DNA of 64,000 nt from Luteolibacter ambystomatis (GCF_018137965.1 NZ_CP073100.1:5219754-5283753), one strand, 5' to 3'; shown: positions 1-10,556, numbered from the stretch's first letter. The notes: a model not told the origin generated them from the sequence alone. Made by a program: numbers and translations.

Positions 1-59
1 GGCTTTGCCTGCCTCATCGGTGGCATCGCGGTGAGGCGGATTTGAAGTCGACGGAGCTG

Positions 60-1982
60 TTACTTCGCCAATACCACACCGATCTCGGCCAAGGTGACGT
101 TGTTCTTCTCCAGCACGTGCAATGCGGTGAAGCGCAGATAGCGTGCGCTGGTTCCAGCCGGGAGATCGACGCGCTGTTCGATCGGGTTCGCACGGATGTT
201 CGAAAACTCGCCTTCCTGTGGTGAGCTCCACGCCTGGCCATCCGCGCTCCATTCGAGGCGGTAGCGATCCACTACGGCGTGCGTCGTGCCGTCCTGACGC
301 GGCAGGAAGGTGGCGGCGGCGAGCTTCTCGGTCTTGCCGAGATCGAGTGTGATCGATTGGGGTGGTCCTTGCTCGCCCTTCTCCGCATCGTGCGTGCACC
401 AGAAGGTGGCGGGATTGCCGTCGATGGCCGCGGCGGCGGGATGGTCCTTGGTCTCGAAGCTGGAGGTGACCTTCCAGCCCTTCTTCAATGCGGCCGTGGG
501 ATCGGCCTTGGCGAGACTGTCCGGCACGTCGTCCGGCATCTTCCAAAGCGAGACTTCGGCGAGGCAGGGGGATGCGGCGCTCTCAAGAATGCGCACACGC
601 ACTCCGTCCGCTGTCACCGGCTTGCCGGGCAGCAGTACCTGGTGGCCGATGCTCGACCCGTTCCCGATCCATTCGCTCCACGTTCCATTCTGGCGGACAT
701 CCACGGCGAACTTCCGCACCCGCTGGCCGAGCTGGATAGGCTCGCGCAGGCGGATGACATCGAAGGTGCGTGCTTCCGGCAGGGCGAGTTCAAGTGCCGC
801 CGTCTTCGTGCCATCCGGTGCAGCCCAGTAGGTAGCCTTGTCGGTGTCGAGCACCTTGGCGGCCTCGAAGCCCTTGCCACGGTTTTGGTCGGCGGTGGCT
901 TTCGCTCCATCGGCGAAGTTCTTTGAGAACAGTTGATCCAACGCCTTCTTGTAGCCTTCCAGCGCGGCGACATCGGCCTCGTTCAAACGGCCACGGCGGT
1001 CGGGCGGAATATTGAGCAGGAAGGTCGCGCCGTGTCCCACCGAGTTGAAATAGAGGTTCAGGAGGTTCTTTGGGCTGCGGACCTTGCCGTTTTCCGACTC
1101 ATGCCAGAACCAGCCGGGACGGATGGATACGTCCACCTCGCCGGGGATCCACGCGGTGCCATCCGGCGTGCCGGTACCGAGATCCTTCATTGGCATGCCC
1201 GGACCGGGCTTCTCGCCATTGCTGGTGGCCGGGGTGTAGGTGGCCCAGCAGGGATAGCCGGCGATGCCGCGTTCGTTGCCGATCCAGCGTGTGCCCGGAC
1301 CGACGTCCGAGAACAGCGAAGCCTTTGGTTGGAGCTTGCGGACGAGTGCCCACGTGGCAGGCCAATCGTAGTAGCTCGTCCGGTCGATGCCGCGCTTCTC
1401 GCGCTTGCCGCCGTAGAATCCATCACCGCCATTCGCTCCATCGAACCACACGGCGAAAACGTCGCCGTAGTTGGTGAGCAGTTCGGTGAGCTGGGCGCGG
1501 TAGAGCTTGATGTAATCCGGGGTGCCATAGGTCGCGTTGTTGCGATCCCAGGGAGAGAGATAGACGCCGAACTTGATGCCCGCACGTTTCGCAGCGGCGG
1601 AGAACTCCTTCACCATGTCACCCTTGCCGTCCTTCCACGGACTTTGCGCCACGCTGTGAGCGGTGGTTTTCGTCGGCCACATGCAGAAGCCGTCGTGATG
1701 CTTGCAGGTGAGGATCACGCCCTTGAAGCCGGCCTTCGCGATGGAGCCGACGATCTGGTCGACGTCGAAATCGGTGGGGTTGAAGATCGACGGGCTCTCG
1801 TCACCATAGCCCCATTCCTTGCCGGTGAAGGTGTTCGTCGTGAAATGGACGAAGGCGTAGGTTTCCATGTCCTGGATCGCGATCTGGGCCGCATCGGGTA
1901 GAGCTCCATAGGGAGCGGGGGGCGGCACCGCCTGGGCGAGGCCGAGCGACAGGAGGGCGGGAATCAGGAAACGGGTATTCAT
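60..1982 (-). CDS. Secreted alpha-L-fucosidase (GH29) with two C-terminal carbohydrate-binding-like domains
   Basis: Probably releases alpha-L-fucose from polysaccharides outside the cytoplasm. Residues 1-18 form a signal peptide (MNTRFLIPALLSLGLAQA). The GH29 barrel covers roughly 25-350, with the early KHHDGFCMWP motif and a WFDGANG motif near residue 181 whose Asp fits the family nucleophile. Two F5/8 type C (CBM32-like) beta-sandwich regions follow, at about 360-490 and 500-640. I chose the ATG at 1982; a TTG two codons upstream is also open. The gene is divergent from a GH1 beta-glucosidase, so the pair may share a control region at 1983-2078. Family assignment is secure; the exact linkage specificity is not. 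Confidence 0.93.
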   Translation of the reverse strand: MNTRFLIPALLSLGLAQAVPPPAPYGALPDAAQIAIQDMETYAFVHFTTNTFTGKEWGYGDESPSIFNPTDFDVDQIVGSIAKAGFKGVILTCKHHDGFCMWPTKTTAHSVAQSPWKDGKGDMVKEFSAAAKRAGIKFGVYLSPWDRNNATYGTPDYIKLYRAQLTELLTNYGDVFAVWFDGANGGDGFYGGKREKRGIDRTSYYDWPATWALVRKLQPKASLFSDVGPGTRWIGNERGIAGYPCWATYTPATSNGEKPGPGMPMKDLGTGTPDGTAWIPGEVDVSIRPGWFWHESENGKVRSPKNLLNLYFNSVGHGATFLLNIPPDRRGRLNEADVAALEGYKKALDQLFSKNFADGAKATADQNRGKGFEAAKVLDTDKATYWAAPDGTKTAALELALPEARTFDVIRLREPIQLGQRVRKFAVDVRQNGTWSEWIGNGSSIGHQVLLPGKPVTADGVRVRILESAASPCLAEVSLWKMPDDVPDSLAKADPTAALKKGWKVTSSFETKDHPAAAAIDGNPATFWCTHDAEKGEQGPPQSITLDLGKTEKLAAATFLPRQDGTTHAVVDRYRLEWSADGQAWSSPQEGEFSNIRANPIEQRVDLPAGTSARYLRFTALHVLEKNNVTLAEIGVVLAK

Positions 1983-2078
1983 GGACAAACGAAGGTAATC
2001 GCAGAAATTTGACGGCGATTTACCGGCCAGAGCGAGGAAAACTTTCAGGGTACTCCATCTGTGTTAGGGTTGTCCGCG

Positions 2079-3446
2079 ATGCCATCCGAGTTCGCATTTC
2101 CCGAAGGTTTTGTGTGGGGAGCCGCCACCGCCGCGCCCCAGATCGAAGGAGCGGCTGCCTTGGATGGGAAGGGGGATTCGGTCTGGGACGTGTTCTGCCG
2201 GGAGCCGGGACGCGTGTACGGTGGGCATACACCGGAGAAGGCGTGCGATTTCTACCATCGCTGGCCGGACGATGTTGCGATGATGCGGGCCGCAGGTTTG
2301 CCTGCATTCCGCTTGTCCATTGCGTGGCCGCGGGTGATGCCGGAGGGGACGGGATGCATCAATGAGGCTGGATTGGCATTCTATGACAGACTGATCGACG
2401 GGCTTTTGGAGGCGGGCATCCGCCCCTACATCACCTTGTTTCACTGGGATCTGCCGGAAGTGCTGCAGGAGCGAGATGGCTGGGCGAACCGCGACATGGC
2501 CGGGTGGTTCGCGGACTATGCGGCGGAGGTGACAGCGAAGCTCGGCGACCGGGTGAAGGATTGGATCACCTTCAACGAGCCGCAGATCTTCCTCGGTTTC
2601 GGGCATCGCGCGGGCATTCATGCGCCGGGTTTGAAATTGTCCGAGGCGGATGTGCTGCGATGCGCGCATCATGTGAACCTTGCCCACGGTCGGGCGGTCG
2701 GAGCGATCCGCTCCCAAGTGAAGGATGCGAAAATCGGTATGGCGCAGGTGGCGAACGTGGGCATTCCAGCGGACCCGGATGATCCCGGGTCGGTGGAAGC
2801 GGCGCGGCATGTCACGCTGGAGCCGGAGTGGACCGGCGATGCCTCGATGTTCCTCGGCTCCTGCTGGTGGTCGCAGCCGATGTATCGGGGCTGCTATCCG
2901 GAATCACTGGCGGCACGGCATCCGCGTTTCCTCGAAACGGTGGTGAAGGCGGGGGATTTCGCGGAGATCTCGCGGCCGGTGGATTTCCACGGCTTCAACT
3001 ACTACTTTGGTCGTAGAATCGCGGCGGATGGATCGGTGGTGAAAGCCCCGCCCGGTGAACCACGCACCGCCTTTGGCTGGCCGCTGCATGCGGAGGGAAT
3101 GTATTGGGCCGCACGGTTCTATCATGAGGCGTGGGGGTTGCCGCTGTATGTGTTCGAGAACGGGTTGTCTTCGATGGATTGGGTGGATGTGGGCGGTCGT
3201 GTGCCGGATACGATGCGAATCGATTTCCTCACCCGCTATTTGCGCGAACTGCACCGTGCGATAGCGGATGGTGCGGACGTGCGCGGATGGTTCCACTGGT
3301 CGTGGATGGACAACTTCGAGTGGGCGGATGGGTACAAGGAACGCTTTGGATTGGTCCACGTGGATTACGAGTCACGGAAGCGCACACCGAAAGACTCGCT
3401 GGCATGGCTCAGCGAGGTGATTCGGAGGAATGGGGGCAACCTCTGA
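2079..3446 (+). CDS. GH1 family beta-glucosidase
   Basis: Hydrolyses beta-glucosides or beta-galactosides. No signal peptide is visible, so it is probably cytoplasmic and acts on imported oligosaccharides. At 455 residues it is the usual GH1 length. The sequence shows the N-terminal FPEGFVWGAATAAPQIEG signature, the acid/base motif TFNEP (Glu 167) and the nucleophile motif FENG (Glu 360), as well as the C-terminal WSWMDNFEW motif. I chose the ATG at 2079 because the family signature starts there; a GTG at 2061 is also in frame. It is divergent from the GH29 gene and lies just before the CACGAA/TTCGTG repeat. Confidence 0.95.
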   Translation: MPSEFAFPEGFVWGAATAAPQIEGAAALDGKGDSVWDVFCREPGRVYGGHTPEKACDFYHRWPDDVAMMRAAGLPAFRLSIAWPRVMPEGTGCINEAGLAFYDRLIDGLLEAGIRPYITLFHWDLPEVLQERDGWANRDMAGWFADYAAEVTAKLGDRVKDWITFNEPQIFLGFGHRAGIHAPGLKLSEADVLRCAHHVNLAHGRAVGAIRSQVKDAKIGMAQVANVGIPADPDDPGSVEAARHVTLEPEWTGDASMFLGSCWWSQPMYRGCYPESLAARHPRFLETVVKAGDFAEISRPVDFHGFNYYFGRRIAADGSVVKAPPGEPRTAFGWPLHAEGMYWAARFYHEAWGLPLYVFENGLSSMDWVDVGGRVPDTMRIDFLTRYLRELHRAIADGADVRGWFHWSWMDNFEWADGYKERFGLVHVDYESRKRTPKDSLAWLSEVIRRNGGNL

Positions 3447-3453
3447 AGAAAAT

Positions 3454-3525
3454 CACGAAGGGACACGAAATCAGAAAGAACTTCCGTCGATCACTTCCTT
3501 TCGTGGAGTTTCGTGTGTTTCGTGG
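3454..3525. repeat. Inverted cluster of 10-bp-spaced CACGAA/TTCGTG motifs
   Basis: The left arm has CACGAA at 3454 and 3464. The right arm has TTCGTG at 3500, 3510 and 3519. The arms are complementary, and spacing within each arm is 9-10 bp, about one helical turn. It lies between the convergent ends of the GH1 gene and the GH94-like gene, so a hairpin or terminator role is possible. A related direct triple copy occurs at 34341-34370. Confidence 0.7.
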
Positions 3526-3534
3526 TTGATGGAT

Positions 3535-6500
3535 TCAGGGCGTTTTGATCTCGAGCAGGTTTTTGTCGTCCTTGAGGAGCGATGAGAACAGGGAGGCATC
3601 CACTGAGAATCCTCCGCGTCGGTAGGGATGTGGGGTTTCGGTGGTTTCCACGTCCTTGCCGTTCAGACGCACGGCAGGGGATCCGCGATGGAACACCACT
3701 TTCAACGGCTTGCCATCCCAAGTGAGTGTGGTTTCCAGGCCGTTCGCGATCTCTGGCAAAATCGGATCGAGACACACGCGGTCGTAGTGACGGCGCAGGC
3801 CCAACACCCGTGTGCGGACCAGATGGCAGAAAAGTCCGGGGCCACTGGAGTAGAGACGCCAGCCACCGGCCACCGGGATCTTGCCGGCAACGATGTCTTC
3901 ATAGCGGTCCGCGGCTTCATAGCGGTCATGCACTGCGGCATCCGAGCTACTGAAGTAAAGGTTTGCCTGCCGTGGCAGCGCGTGGGGCACCGAACGGGTG
4001 AGGCCCACCGGATTGACCTGCTGAAGTCCGAGCCACAGCGCATCACGCTCGCCGAGAATCGAGAGCATTTCGAGATAGCGCAGATGGGCGTGCGAATAGA
4101 ACACGCCGATCTCGCGGGCGAAGGCGGCGGAGCTTTCCGCGCGTTCGAAGATCTTGCGCGGTCCACCACGGTAAGGCGCGGGCCGGTCCATCAGACGCGC
4201 GCCATCGGCGGCGAGGAGCTTTTCACGAATGATGACAAGGTGATGCTCCGCTTGTTCCTTCGAGAACAGTCCGGAGATGATCGCGCGTTTCATCGGCAGC
4301 AGGCGGTAGTGGATGCCGGTTTCGGTGTCCCGCGGATGCAGCAGGGGATGACCCGCCTTGCCATCTTCATCGAAGACGAAGAAGCCGCTGGCCACGCCAT
4401 CCACCACCAGCCAGCGATGGAAGTCGGCATGCACCGCATCCGCGAACCCGGCGAGACCCGCGATGCTCTTGCCGCTGCGTTGCTCCAGTTCCTCCAGGCG
4501 ACGGAGCACTTGATAGGAGAGCGCGACGGTCCAGGTGCTGACCATGTGCTCGCGCAGCTCCGGGCGCGCCGGTTGCAGCGAGTCGTCCCAATCGCCCTCG
4601 CCGTAACGCAGCAACGCGGTGCCGGGGAAACATTGCTGGCGCATCCATGCCACCGCGGCTTCCACATGGGCGAGGATGGTGGTGGGTTTGTCCACCGGGC
4701 GTGCCGTGTTGGCATCGGTCCAATCGACCAACTCATCGAGGAAGGCGAAGTCGGAGGAGTTCTCGATATAGTCGCACAGCGCCTTCAGCGGCCACAGCGG
4801 GATATCGCCATGCATGTGGCGCTGCTGGATCCAGCCGAAGGGATCGAGCATGAACCACTGCGGCCAATCGCCGCTGCCGAGATACTGATGGCTGAAGACG
4901 GACACGAGCGTCTCGCGCACCGCATCGTTACGGTCGATGGCGAGCAGCAGTTCCACGGAGCCCTGCGTGACATCGCGACAACCCCATGCACCGCCGTTCC
5001 ATTGTTCCAGGCCATGCGGATCGCTGTAGTGGATGATGCCGTTGTGAATGAACCACGGCAGGATGGCATCGAGCGCCTCTACCTCCGGGAGATCGACACC
5101 GGAGACGCGCAGGGCACGGGTGGCGGCCTGCCAGACCGGTTGCGCTTTCGGGCGTGCAACGTAAGCGCGGGTGAAGCCACTCAAGCGAAGGCCGAACTCT
5201 TTCACCGCGGCGGTCTCATAGACGAGGTGCGACGTCGCCGCCTGTTCGAAGCCGAGTCGTTCCGAGCCGCCAATGTTCCGGAATGCAGTGGGGTCGAGCG
5301 CCTCGACGGTGAACTTCGCGTCCGGAAAATGTTTTCGGGCCAGGGAATCCGGCCCGGCTTGAACGATGGCGGTGAAGCCATCAAGCGCGATTGAAGCATC
5401 CTCCTCACCCTCGCGCTCGCCGCCGACGAGTCCATGGCTGATGACAAACTCCGCGGGTTCGCCCGCCTCCACCACCAGCGAGGTCGTCGCCTCAGGAGCG
5501 CCGGTGGAGACTTCCGCCGTCACGCGGATGCGGCGCCCATCGAGCTGATAGATCCACTCGCAGGATGTGAGAGACATCACGAAGGCCGAGGGAATGCCGA
5601 GCCATGAGATGCCATCCGCATTCCGAATGCCGATGCGCTGGCCGGAGAAACGTTGCAGGCCGAAGCGTTCGCGCACCGGGCTGAGCAGGCGGTGGAAGCT
5701 CGGATGGCCCACTGCGAGCAGGCTCTGGAACACGCCCGCCATGTGACAGGTGGTATCGAGATGATCGTTCACTGCATCGACCGCGGAACCGCTGCGCAGG
5801 ATGAGTGCATGCGGCCGTGCGGCGGTGTCCTCTTTCATGCGGGTCACCAGGTGACGTCGTTCATTGCCGATGAAGGCCGAGCCGATCTCTCCATTTCCGA
5901 GTGTTTCAACCGCGCTCCAATCCGTGCCGAACCATGCTTCGAGACCGGCTTTCGACGGATGACGACCGTGCAGCACGCATGTGGGTGGCGGTGCCGCTTG
6001 CAACTGTGGTGGCACCGGGAACTCCATCACCGGCAGATCCTCGATGGCCTGATGCAGGCAGGTGACGTCCTCCGGTCCGCTGGCAGCGGGATGATCCGCG
6101 CGGTATTGAGCGATATAGCGGCGTGTCAGCACCGCGCCAGGGGGCACGACCGCAGGTTTTGAATAGATGGCGGGATAGGAGGTTTCATCCTGCCGCACGC
6201 GGCCCGGAGCGGGTGCGTCGACAAGTCCGCGCACTAGGCTGCCGCGAGTGCCCTGGGGGCCGAAGAAATCCACGGCATCGGTGCTGAATCCGGCGGTGCC
6301 TTCGATCCATGCCTGGATCAGCCACGGATACTTGCCATCGACCGCGAGGTTCTGCCGCGAGGCGATGACGTGGCCGAGCTCCGGATCGATGATCTCATGG
6401 TGATCCACATACTGGCTGGTGTAGGACTCGTTCAATCGTGCCGCGAACTGGGTGGTGAGGCCGAGGTCCAATCCATGCACAGCCTGCACGATCACAGGAT

Positions 6501-6861
6501 GGGAGAGGTGATTGGTGGCGGTGACCTCGATCACCCAGCCGTCCCTGATCGGTTGGAGCACGGCGGTGGCTTCGATGCCATCCACTTCCGTTTCCCAACA
6601 GGCGGAGTGTTCATCCGCGGAGAAGAGTCCACCGCCGGGACCAGCGAGAGTCACCGCGCGGCGTCCGTGCGCGTCCGCCACCACCAGTGCGATGCGGTGA
6701 AGCGATCCTCCGACCGGGCAGCCGAGCAACAGGTTGAGCAGGACATTGTCCGCCCGCAGCGCATGCAGCGTGCCGTCTGGCAGGAACTCGAATACCGGCG
6801 AGGTCCCGGTGCGGATCAGGGGGAGATTCGAATAGCGGAGAATCGGTCGCGGCTCGGACAT
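3535..6861 (-). CDS. Large GH94-like glycoside phosphorylase/hydrolase
   Basis: A protein of about 1108 residues resembling cellobiose-phosphorylase-type (GH94) enzymes, which cleave glucosides with phosphate. The N-terminal ~300 residues look like a beta-sandwich, followed by an (alpha/alpha)6-barrel region. A GEGDWDD motif near residue 760 matches the family GDWND-type region that carries the catalytic acid. GSGDWPQWF and HGDIPLWPL upstream fit the barrel core. No signal peptide is seen, so it is likely cytoplasmic. I chose the ATG at 6861 (MSEPRP); another ATG at 6885 is in frame. It follows the NlpC/P60 gene on the same strand. Substrate cannot be read from the sequence, and true phosphorylase activity is inference. 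Confidence 0.75.
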   Translation of the reverse strand: MSEPRPILRYSNLPLIRTGTSPVFEFLPDGTLHALRADNVLLNLLLGCPVGGSLHRIALVVADAHGRRAVTLAGPGGGLFSADEHSACWETEVDGIEATAVLQPIRDGWVIEVTATNHLSHPVIVQAVHGLDLGLTTQFAARLNESYTSQYVDHHEIIDPELGHVIASRQNLAVDGKYPWLIQAWIEGTAGFSTDAVDFFGPQGTRGSLVRGLVDAPAPGRVRQDETSYPAIYSKPAVVPPGAVLTRRYIAQYRADHPAASGPEDVTCLHQAIEDLPVMEFPVPPQLQAAPPPTCVLHGRHPSKAGLEAWFGTDWSAVETLGNGEIGSAFIGNERRHLVTRMKEDTAARPHALILRSGSAVDAVNDHLDTTCHMAGVFQSLLAVGHPSFHRLLSPVRERFGLQRFSGQRIGIRNADGISWLGIPSAFVMSLTSCEWIYQLDGRRIRVTAEVSTGAPEATTSLVVEAGEPAEFVISHGLVGGEREGEEDASIALDGFTAIVQAGPDSLARKHFPDAKFTVEALDPTAFRNIGGSERLGFEQAATSHLVYETAAVKEFGLRLSGFTRAYVARPKAQPVWQAATRALRVSGVDLPEVEALDAILPWFIHNGIIHYSDPHGLEQWNGGAWGCRDVTQGSVELLLAIDRNDAVRETLVSVFSHQYLGSGDWPQWFMLDPFGWIQQRHMHGDIPLWPLKALCDYIENSSDFAFLDELVDWTDANTARPVDKPTTILAHVEAAVAWMRQQCFPGTALLRYGEGDWDDSLQPARPELREHMVSTWTVALSYQVLRRLEELEQRSGKSIAGLAGFADAVHADFHRWLVVDGVASGFFVFDEDGKAGHPLLHPRDTETGIHYRLLPMKRAIISGLFSKEQAEHHLVIIREKLLAADGARLMDRPAPYRGGPRKIFERAESSAAFAREIGVFYSHAHLRYLEMLSILGERDALWLGLQQVNPVGLTRSVPHALPRQANLYFSSSDAAVHDRYEAADRYEDIVAGKIPVAGGWRLYSSGPGLFCHLVRTRVLGLRRHYDRVCLDPILPEIANGLETTLTWDGKPLKVVFHRGSPAVRLNGKDVETTETPHPYRRGGFSVDASLFSSLLKDDKNLLEIKTP

Positions 6862-6899
6862 TTGCTTAACATTCCAGCACTCCATGCCGTGGTCGTCAG

Positions 6900-7622
6900 C
6901 TATTTCTTCTCAGGCTGTTTGGGCCGCTTGGATTTTGAAGCGGCTGGTTTTTTCAAATCGGAGGCATGGCGGTTGGAAATTGACCGAGGAGGTGAAGTAG
7001 TCTGTCGGTCCATGTCGCTCCGCTTCATTGCCGCCACGGTTTTCCAAACGGGCGGCCCGTAAGCTAGCAACCGTTTTGGAGCGTCCGCGTTCGGCACCTT
7101 GAAATCGACGATGTCGAAGCCGTCCTTTTTCACGCCGCGGTAGGAGCGTCCGTCGCTGGCTCCAATCATGATGCGGCGCCCGTCTTTCGCCTCCTTCCCC
7201 AAATAGATCTGCACGTGGGTGACGTTCGCTCTGCCGTCCGGACCGAGGGTGCCCCAGAACAAGAGGTCACCCGGCAACAAGGCGGCGAAGGCGGGATCAT
7301 CCTCATCCGTGACCGATGCGGCGAGCGGGGTGAGCGTGCTTTCTTTTTTCACCCAGTCGTATTGGGCCTGGGCGGAGCGCGGCGGATCGATGCCGACTTT
7401 TTCCAGCAGATAGAACACCGCGCCGGAGCAGTCCATGCCGCCGGCCTCCGGTGAAGAACCTGCGTAGCGGTAGGGGATGCCGGGGTGGGCATCGAGTTCC
7501 TGCAATGAACGCTCGATGAGGCCCCGGCGCGGCGGGCTCAGCAGTTCGACTCCTTGCAACGCGGGCTGTGCCGCGTGGGCCGCGGTGCAGAGGACAAGGA
7601 TGATGGGCAGCCTCCATGTCAT
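6900..7622 (-). CDS. Secreted NlpC/P60 family cell-wall peptidase
   Basis: Predicted cysteine peptidase that cuts peptidoglycan stem peptides in the periplasm. The ATG at 7622 gives a 240-residue protein with a signal peptide (MTWRLPIILVLCTAAHAA). The catalytic Cys lies in MDCSG (Cys 65), the His in NVTHVQIYLG (His 136), and PGDLLFWG is a typical family motif. The last ~45 residues are lysine- and proline-rich and probably disordered. It reads in the same direction as the suf genes but is separated from sufD by a terminator, so it probably has its own promoter. Confidence 0.9.
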   Translation of the reverse strand: MTWRLPIILVLCTAAHAAQPALQGVELLSPPRRGLIERSLQELDAHPGIPYRYAGSSPEAGGMDCSGAVFYLLEKVGIDPPRSAQAQYDWVKKESTLTPLAASVTDEDDPAFAALLPGDLLFWGTLGPDGRANVTHVQIYLGKEAKDGRRIMIGASDGRSYRGVKKDGFDIVDFKVPNADAPKRLLAYGPPVWKTVAAMKRSDMDRQTTSPPRSISNRHASDLKKPAASKSKRPKQPEKK

Positions 7623-7682
7623 GCCATACCCTAACACCGGGCGGTGGTGCTTTCAAAAAGCAATGTGCCCGATCCTGAATGC

Positions 7683-7716
7683 AAAACGCGATGGACACCC
7701 TCAGGCATCCATCGCG
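7683..7716 (-). terminator. Rho-independent terminator after sufD
   Basis: A perfect 9-bp stem (CGCGATGGA/TCCATCGCG) with a 12-base loop is followed on the minus strand by TTTT. It sits 26 bp past the sufD stop and ends the suf operon. Confidence 0.8.
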
Positions 7717-7741
7717 TGAAATCGGAGAACTCCGTCGAGGG

Positions 7742-9052
7742 TCAAGCGCCGCCACCGGCGATGTGGGCGAACTTGTCGTCCACGAAGCGCAGGACCAGTT
7801 CCTCCACCTTCTCGTCGCCGAGGCGCTCGATCACCTCCACGGAGAAACCGCGGGCGATGAGCTGGCGGGCACGGGTGGGGCAGATGCCGCGGGCTCGCAG
7901 GTAGAAGATCTCCTCGTCGCTGATCTGGCAGGAGGTGCTGCCGTGCGAGCACTTCACATCGTCCGCGTTGATCTCCAGGCCGGGCATGGAGTTGGCCTCC
8001 GCGTCATCGCTCATGAAGAGGTTGCGGCAGGTCTGGTAGGCGTCGGTGCGGTGCGCGCCCTCGTCCACGAAGATCAGGCCGGAGAAAATGGTACGGGATT
8101 TGTCGTAGAGAGAGTTCTTGTAGAGCAGGTCGCTGTAGGCACCCGGGGACACGTGGTGCTGGAAGGTGCGCTGGTCGTATTCCTGGTCGCGGGCCGGGAT
8201 GCTCACGGAGAGCATGTCCGAGCGGGAGCCTTCGCCCTCGAGGCGGCTGAGCGATTCATTGCGCGCCCAGGTGGCGCCGGTGTTGAGGATGAAGCCGATG
8301 GCGGACGCATCCTTGGCCACGCCGGTTTCGTTCACCTGGATGACCTTGGTGTTCTCGTTGAAGGCCTGGATGGCGACGTAATCGAGCTTCGAGCCCGGAC
8401 CGGCGCTCAGATCGTTCACGGCGATGGCCAGACCGGCGGACGATTCATCGGCGGACTGGAAGTAGTCGACCACGCGCACCTTGGCGTTCGCGCCGGTGAC
8501 GATGAGCGTGTGCGGGAAGATCACGGTGTTCCCACCGGCGATCCAGTGGAAGACCTCGATGGTGCCCTCAACCTCGACATTGGCCGGGACGTGAACGAAC
8601 AGACCGTTGCGCAAGTTCGCCTCGTGCAGGGCGGTCCACTTCGCGGAACCCAGGCGGGTCTCCTGCTTCATGAAGTGCTTCTCCACCAGATCGGAGTGGG
8701 AAACGAGAGCCTCGGCCAGCGGCAGGCAGATCACTTCCGCTGGGAGATTCGACTCGGAGTGGAGCAACTCGTCATTGCCGAACACGAACTTCGCGACCGG
8801 AGCTTCCAGGCCGCTGGAGCGGGCGGTCAACAGGGTGGCATCGGCACCGCCGTTGGTGGGGCGGAATTCGGCGAAATCGAGTTCCTTGATGGAGGAGAAG
8901 CGCCATGTCTCATCGCCGCGCTTCGGCTGCGGGGTTTCGAGAAAGCGCTGCCAAGCGGCACGCTGGCGCTCGGCGAACCAAGCGGGGAACGTGGCCGGAG
9001 TGACCGGAGCGGAATCGAGGAGTGAGGCGGATTGTTCGAGCACGGCGGGCAT
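7742..9052 (-). CDS. sufD: Fe-S cluster assembly protein SufD
   Basis: Scaffold partner of SufB and SufC in iron-sulfur cluster assembly in the cytoplasm. It is 436 residues long. The C-terminal beta-helix carries the family ending with GATWARNESLSRLEGEG, HHVSPGAYSDLLYKN and CSHGSTSCQISDEEIFYLRA, and SHGST is the conserved SufB/SufD motif. The frame stays open upstream to 9196 but that would overlap sufB; the ATG at 9052 (MPAVLEQ) fits the SufD N terminus. It is the last gene of the Fur-like/sufC/dps/sufB/sufD operon. Confidence 0.96.
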   Translation of the reverse strand: MPAVLEQSASLLDSAPVTPATFPAWFAERQRAAWQRFLETPQPKRGDETWRFSSIKELDFAEFRPTNGGADATLLTARSSGLEAPVAKFVFGNDELLHSESNLPAEVICLPLAEALVSHSDLVEKHFMKQETRLGSAKWTALHEANLRNGLFVHVPANVEVEGTIEVFHWIAGGNTVIFPHTLIVTGANAKVRVVDYFQSADESSAGLAIAVNDLSAGPGSKLDYVAIQAFNENTKVIQVNETGVAKDASAIGFILNTGATWARNESLSRLEGEGSRSDMLSVSIPARDQEYDQRTFQHHVSPGAYSDLLYKNSLYDKSRTIFSGLIFVDEGAHRTDAYQTCRNLFMSDDAEANSMPGLEINADDVKCSHGSTSCQISDEEIFYLRARGICPTRARQLIARGFSVEVIERLGDEKVEELVLRFVDDKFAHIAGGGA

Positions 9053-9098
9053 CGGAGGCGGGAAAATGATACGTGGTGGGGAGGAGTCGCGGCGTGGT

Positions 9099-10535
9099 TC
9101 AGCCAACCGAGCCTTCCATTTCGAGGTCGATGAGGCGCTTGAGTTCCACCGAGTATTCCATCGGGAACTCGCGGACGAGGTCGTTGATGAAGCCATTCAC
9201 GGCGAGGGACATCGCGGCGCCTTCGCTGATGCCGCGCTGCTGCATGTAGAAGAGCATTTCCTCCGACACCTGCGAGACGCTGGCCTCGTGCTGGGTGGCG
9301 TGCTGGTTGCCGCGCACCGTGATCGCCGGATAGGTGTCGGTGCGGCTGCGGGTGTTGATCAGCAGCGCATCGCACTCGGTGTTGTTCTTGCAGCCCTTGA
9401 GGTGCTTCGGGATGTGGACCTGGCCGCGGTAGGTGGAGCGGCCTTCGCCTACGGAGATGGATTTGGAAACGACGTTCGAGGTCGTCTCATCGGCGGCGTG
9501 GATCATCTTTGCGCCGGTGTCCTGATGCTGTCCGGTGTTGGCCAGAGCGATGGAGATCACCTCGCCGCGGGCGCGGCGGCCCTTCATGATCACGCCCGGA
9601 TACTTCATCGTCAGGCGGCTGCCGATGTTGCAGTCGATCCAACGGACTTCCGCGTCCTCCATCGCGAGGCCGCGCTTGGTGACGAGGTTGAAGACGTTCG
9701 AGGACCAGTTCTGCACGGTCACGTACTGGATCTTCGCGCCCTTCAGCGCCACCAGCTCCACCACGGCGGAGTGCAGCGTGGAGGTTTCGAACTTCGGTGC
9801 GGTACAGCCTTCCATATACATCACCTCCGCGCCTTCGTCGGCGATGATGAGCGTGCGCTCGAACTGGCCGAAGTTTTCGGAGTTGATGCGGAAGTAGGCC
9901 TGCAGCGGCTGCTTCAGCTTCACGCCCTTCGGGATGTAGATGAAGGAACCACCGGAGAACACGGCGCTGTTCAGCGCGGAGAACTTGTTGTCGGCGGTCG
10001 GGATCACCTTGCCGAACCACGGGCGGAAGATCTCCTCGTGGTGCTTCAGGCCTTCCGTCGAGTTCACGAAGATGACGCCCTGCTTGGTGAGCTCCTCCTT
10101 CATGTTCGAGTAGGCGGCCTCGGAATCGTACTGGGCCTCCACACCGGCGAGGAACGCGCGTTCCTGCTCGGGGATGCCGAGGCGCTCGAAGGTGCGCAGC
10201 ACGTCCTCCGGCACATCCTCCCACGAGCGCTTCGGCTTCTCACCGTCGGACAGGTAGTAGCGGATGATGTCGAAATCGATGTTGTCCAGGTCCTTGGTCG
10301 CCCAGTTGGTGGGCATCGGCTTGTCGCGAAAGACCTGCAGCGCCTTGTGGCGGAAATCACGGACCCACTGCGGGTCGTTCTTCACGTCGCAGATATAGTC
10401 GATGGTCTTCTCGGTCAGACCGCGGCCGGCATCGAACTTGTGGCGCTCGGGGAAGCTGAAGTCGCCCTTGCTGCGGTCGATGTCGATCGCTTCGCGGGTT
10501 TCGGCGTCGATGGTACTGGAAGCTTCGTAGGACAT
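9099..10535 (-). CDS. sufB: Fe-S cluster assembly protein SufB
   Basis: Core scaffold of the SufBCD complex, on which new Fe-S clusters are built. It is 478 residues long, the usual SufB size. Visible family features are the N-terminal [20 protein letters not shown] region, [26 protein letters not shown] and the C-terminal [22 protein letters not shown]. It lies between dps and sufD, about 46 bp before sufD and 21 bp after dps, and should be co-transcribed with both. Confidence 0.97.
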   Translation of the reverse strand: MSYEASSTIDAETREAIDIDRSKGDFSFPERHKFDAGRGLTEKTIDYICDVKNDPQWVRDFRHKALQVFRDKPMPTNWATKDLDNIDFDIIRYYLSDGEKPKRSWEDVPEDVLRTFERLGIPEQERAFLAGVEAQYDSEAAYSNMKEELTKQGVIFVNSTEGLKHHEEIFRPWFGKVIPTADNKFSALNSAVFSGGSFIYIPKGVKLKQPLQAYFRINSENFGQFERTLIIADEGAEVMYMEGCTAPKFETSTLHSAVVELVALKGAKIQYVTVQNWSSNVFNLVTKRGLAMEDAEVRWIDCNIGSRLTMKYPGVIMKGRRARGEVISIALANTGQHQDTGAKMIHAADETTSNVVSKSISVGEGRSTYRGQVHIPKHLKGCKNNTECDALLINTRSRTDTYPAITVRGNQHATQHEASVSQVSEEMLFYMQQRGISEGAAMSLAVNGFINDLVREFPMEYSVELKRLIDLEMEGSVG

Positions 10536-10556
10536 GGAAATCGGGAAAATGGAAAA